A DNA stretch of 64,000 bases from Promerops cafer (lineage: Eukaryota; Chordata; Aves; Passeriformes; Nectariniidae). The translations under genes were made by a program, and so were the position numbers. The DNA is taken from positions 961,279-1,025,278 of the forward strand of contig VZSE01008349.1 in assembly GCA_013398275.1 (NCBI GenBank). The letters are read 5' to 3'. Below the pieces are notes generated by a model, which did no database searches, was not told the origin of the DNA, and worked only from the letters and a program-made list of their open reading frames with translations. Below, in pieces: positions 61,920 to 64,000 of the stretch; positions within the stretch are counted from its first letter, which is position 1, and every line of letters begins with the position of its first letter.

Positions 61920-64000
61920 CTGGAAATGGAGACACAAATGAAAACAGATGATTTTTAAGAAGCACGAGTACCCACAGCACGTTCCTGCTGGACACATGTC
62001 CTGGAGAGGCTTCAGTGTTCCCTATGTAAAGTATCTATTTATTTCGGTGGATGGATACATAAATGCTTGGGAAGAGTCCAAATTCTTCTAGTGAAATTAC
62101 ACTTTTGGTAACCTCACATTACTGGAGACATCCTTGATCCATCAAGTGCAGCAATGTGCCTGCAAGAATACTTTGATGTATGCTCCAACAGTTTCTCCCT
62201 ATTCCACAAACATTTTGGCAGGGAAAACCGAGGAGCTGTATGCCCTCTGCAGGCCGGAGATTGTGTTCTTAGAGACCCTATTAACTCAGCAGGCACTAGA
62301 GGAACCTAAGTCTGTAGCTGGCTGTGTTATGGGCAGAACTCCTCAATTTTACAGACCTCCCTCTGTTGAAATGCTACCCAGTTTTGTTCTAAGAGGGAGA
62401 AATCATTATGGTAATGTATGGACAAAATAAAATGTCAGGGTGAATAATGGTTACTGTTTCATAAGAGCATTTGACTGGGGGTAGCTCACTTGAGGCAGTG
62501 ACTCTGTTCTTGTACCCTATTTCAAAAGCTTGTGTGTACAGCTAATGGGGGGAGGGCGGTGTCTCTGTGGCCCCTCAAAGGAAACTCGTAGCCACCCACC
62601 TTGGATGCCAGAAGTGTAGGAGGCAGGATCTCACCAGGGAAGCCTTCCAAAGCACCTATCAATGCCTACCAGTTACATACAGACTTTAGGAAAACTGCTT
62701 CACCATGCATCTAGATGGATGAAGCTACACGGACATTTGAGATGGACTGGATTTCACCCAAACTTTTATCCTGTGGTGCATAACAATTCTACAAACTCGT
62801 CTTCAGGATTCTCCTATCTTCAGAGGTAGTCAGAGGAAGCTACAAATGTAATTGTGGCCCTTCAAACTTAAAGTCAAACTAAGCATTTCCTCAGGTCCTC
62901 CTATTACAATTTAAGTGAAAAATATTCAGAGGATTTGCAAAACTAAAATTTTCATGGATTCACATCATTCACATGCTGAAAGTGCTGCAGTATTTCATTA
63001 TCTTCCTCAGTCTATATATTACATAGATTGCAGGCTGTACTTCATGTAACTAACACTATCACTTCCTTATCAGTGTTGGTTTTTAGATGCCCACAATCAA
63101 GGTGCCAATCCGCTTTACAAATTAAATACAACTTGGAATTACTTTGGAATTATTTCTTTCATCTGACACTGCAGAACACAGTTGATGACTGGAGCAAGAA
63201 TAACTAAATTTGGAGCAGTTTGGATATTTGCTGAGTACGGAGCCAGGGAAAAGGCAGTCAGCAAACTTAAAATCTGGCCAGTATGCTGAGTTCATTTGAA
63301 CAGAATAACTTTTAATTTCTCCCACAACAAAGGTCAGATGACTTAGACAAAGTCTGAACTTGGCCTATTTTTCACTATATAATCCTGAGAGCTTGCACAT
63401 CCCACCTACCATGAGATTCTCTGCCCTTGTTTCCTTTAATCAACCCCAACTCCCTCTTTTCATCCAGGCAAGTATTTCTTCTGGGCTTTGACCAGAACTG
63501 AAGAATGCATTAATCAGTTTTTGGACTGTTTTTGTTGCCTCTTGACAACAGAAGTCAGCACTGAGTAATTTTATGCAGTTTGCTAAGATATTGCTGCCCT
63601 TGTTTCATGGTCAGGACGTGTTTATATATGTGCTATTCCTGTGCTAAACTCTGCATGACATCCCAGTAAAAACTTACCTCTGGTTCATTTTTAAACAAAT
63701 GAGCAGATGTGGATCAAGGTAACGGGGAAATGCTAGGAGTTCTCATGCCTGGAGAAGTCAGTCTCAAAGCCTATTTTTATACACATGTAATGAGTGAATT
63801 GTTTCCTTTACGGTCCTGCTTGTAAAATAAGCAGAAAAATATGTTCTCTCTACTCATTCTGCTGTGTTTGTTTGTTTTCCTAGAACAGACATCCAATTTC
63901 ATACTTATTTTCCCACTCCACAGTATTTTCTGAAAGGAATTACAATTTAAATATGCTTAATATTTGTTACCTCTATGATCAAGAATAAATCATTACAACA
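61920..64000 (-). other. DCLK1 intron, cut by the window edge
   Basis: This lies upstream of the serine-rich exon and ends in acceptor TTTCCAG. I looked for the preceding linker exon (SPSPTSPGSLRKQR type) and for a short-isoform first exon and found neither, so both should lie beyond 64000. Confidence 0.75.

Overview
The window is vertebrate nuclear DNA, most likely from a bird. It is AT-rich, has large spliced introns, and carries CR1 LINE remnants, one of them 325 bp long with the avian/reptilian ATTCTATG-type 3' end and a decayed ORF2 C-terminus. Interspersed repeats are otherwise sparse. The species cannot be named from the sequence alone.

The only gene I can support is DCLK1 (doublecortin-like kinase 1), on the minus strand, so transcription runs from high to low coordinates. 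The window holds the 3' half. It starts with a serine-rich linker exon (61835-61919), continues through nine exons covering the Ca2+/calmodulin-kinase-like catalytic domain and its exit (60468 down to 34309), then a 74-bp cassette exon (28599-28672) and the terminal exon (19809-19973). Every junction has GT..AG ends and the codon phases agree across all of them. The joined coding part encodes 395 residues without the cassette or 384 with it. The doublecortin (tubulin-binding) domains, the upstream linker and the promoters lie beyond base 64000.

The most informative point is the 3' end of the gene. The 74-bp cassette is not a multiple of three, so including it switches the reading frame of the terminal exon. 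The first 58 bases of that exon are read in two frames, giving two unrelated C-terminal tails with stops at 19809 and 19916. Both tails match what I recall of the mammalian DCLK1 tails. A near-consensus RFX X-box lies 30 bp past the cassette, and the long-frame stop overlaps an AATAAA hexamer.

Layout: 1 to about 14000 is probably intergenic (TTAG microsatellite, a degenerate array of about 173-bp units, one CR1, an 18-bp minisatellite, AT repeats). About 14000-19808 probably includes the DCLK1 3' UTR, whose end I cannot place. From 19809 to 64000 are DCLK1 exons and introns, with four MIR-like SINE relics, two short CR1 tails and three perfect or near-perfect inverted repeats. I found no tRNA, rRNA, CRISPR or prokaryotic feature, and nothing that amounts to a new biological system.

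Residue numbers below count from the first codon of the exon at 61919 (1-395). Comparisons with mammalian DCLK1 are from memory, not from an alignment.
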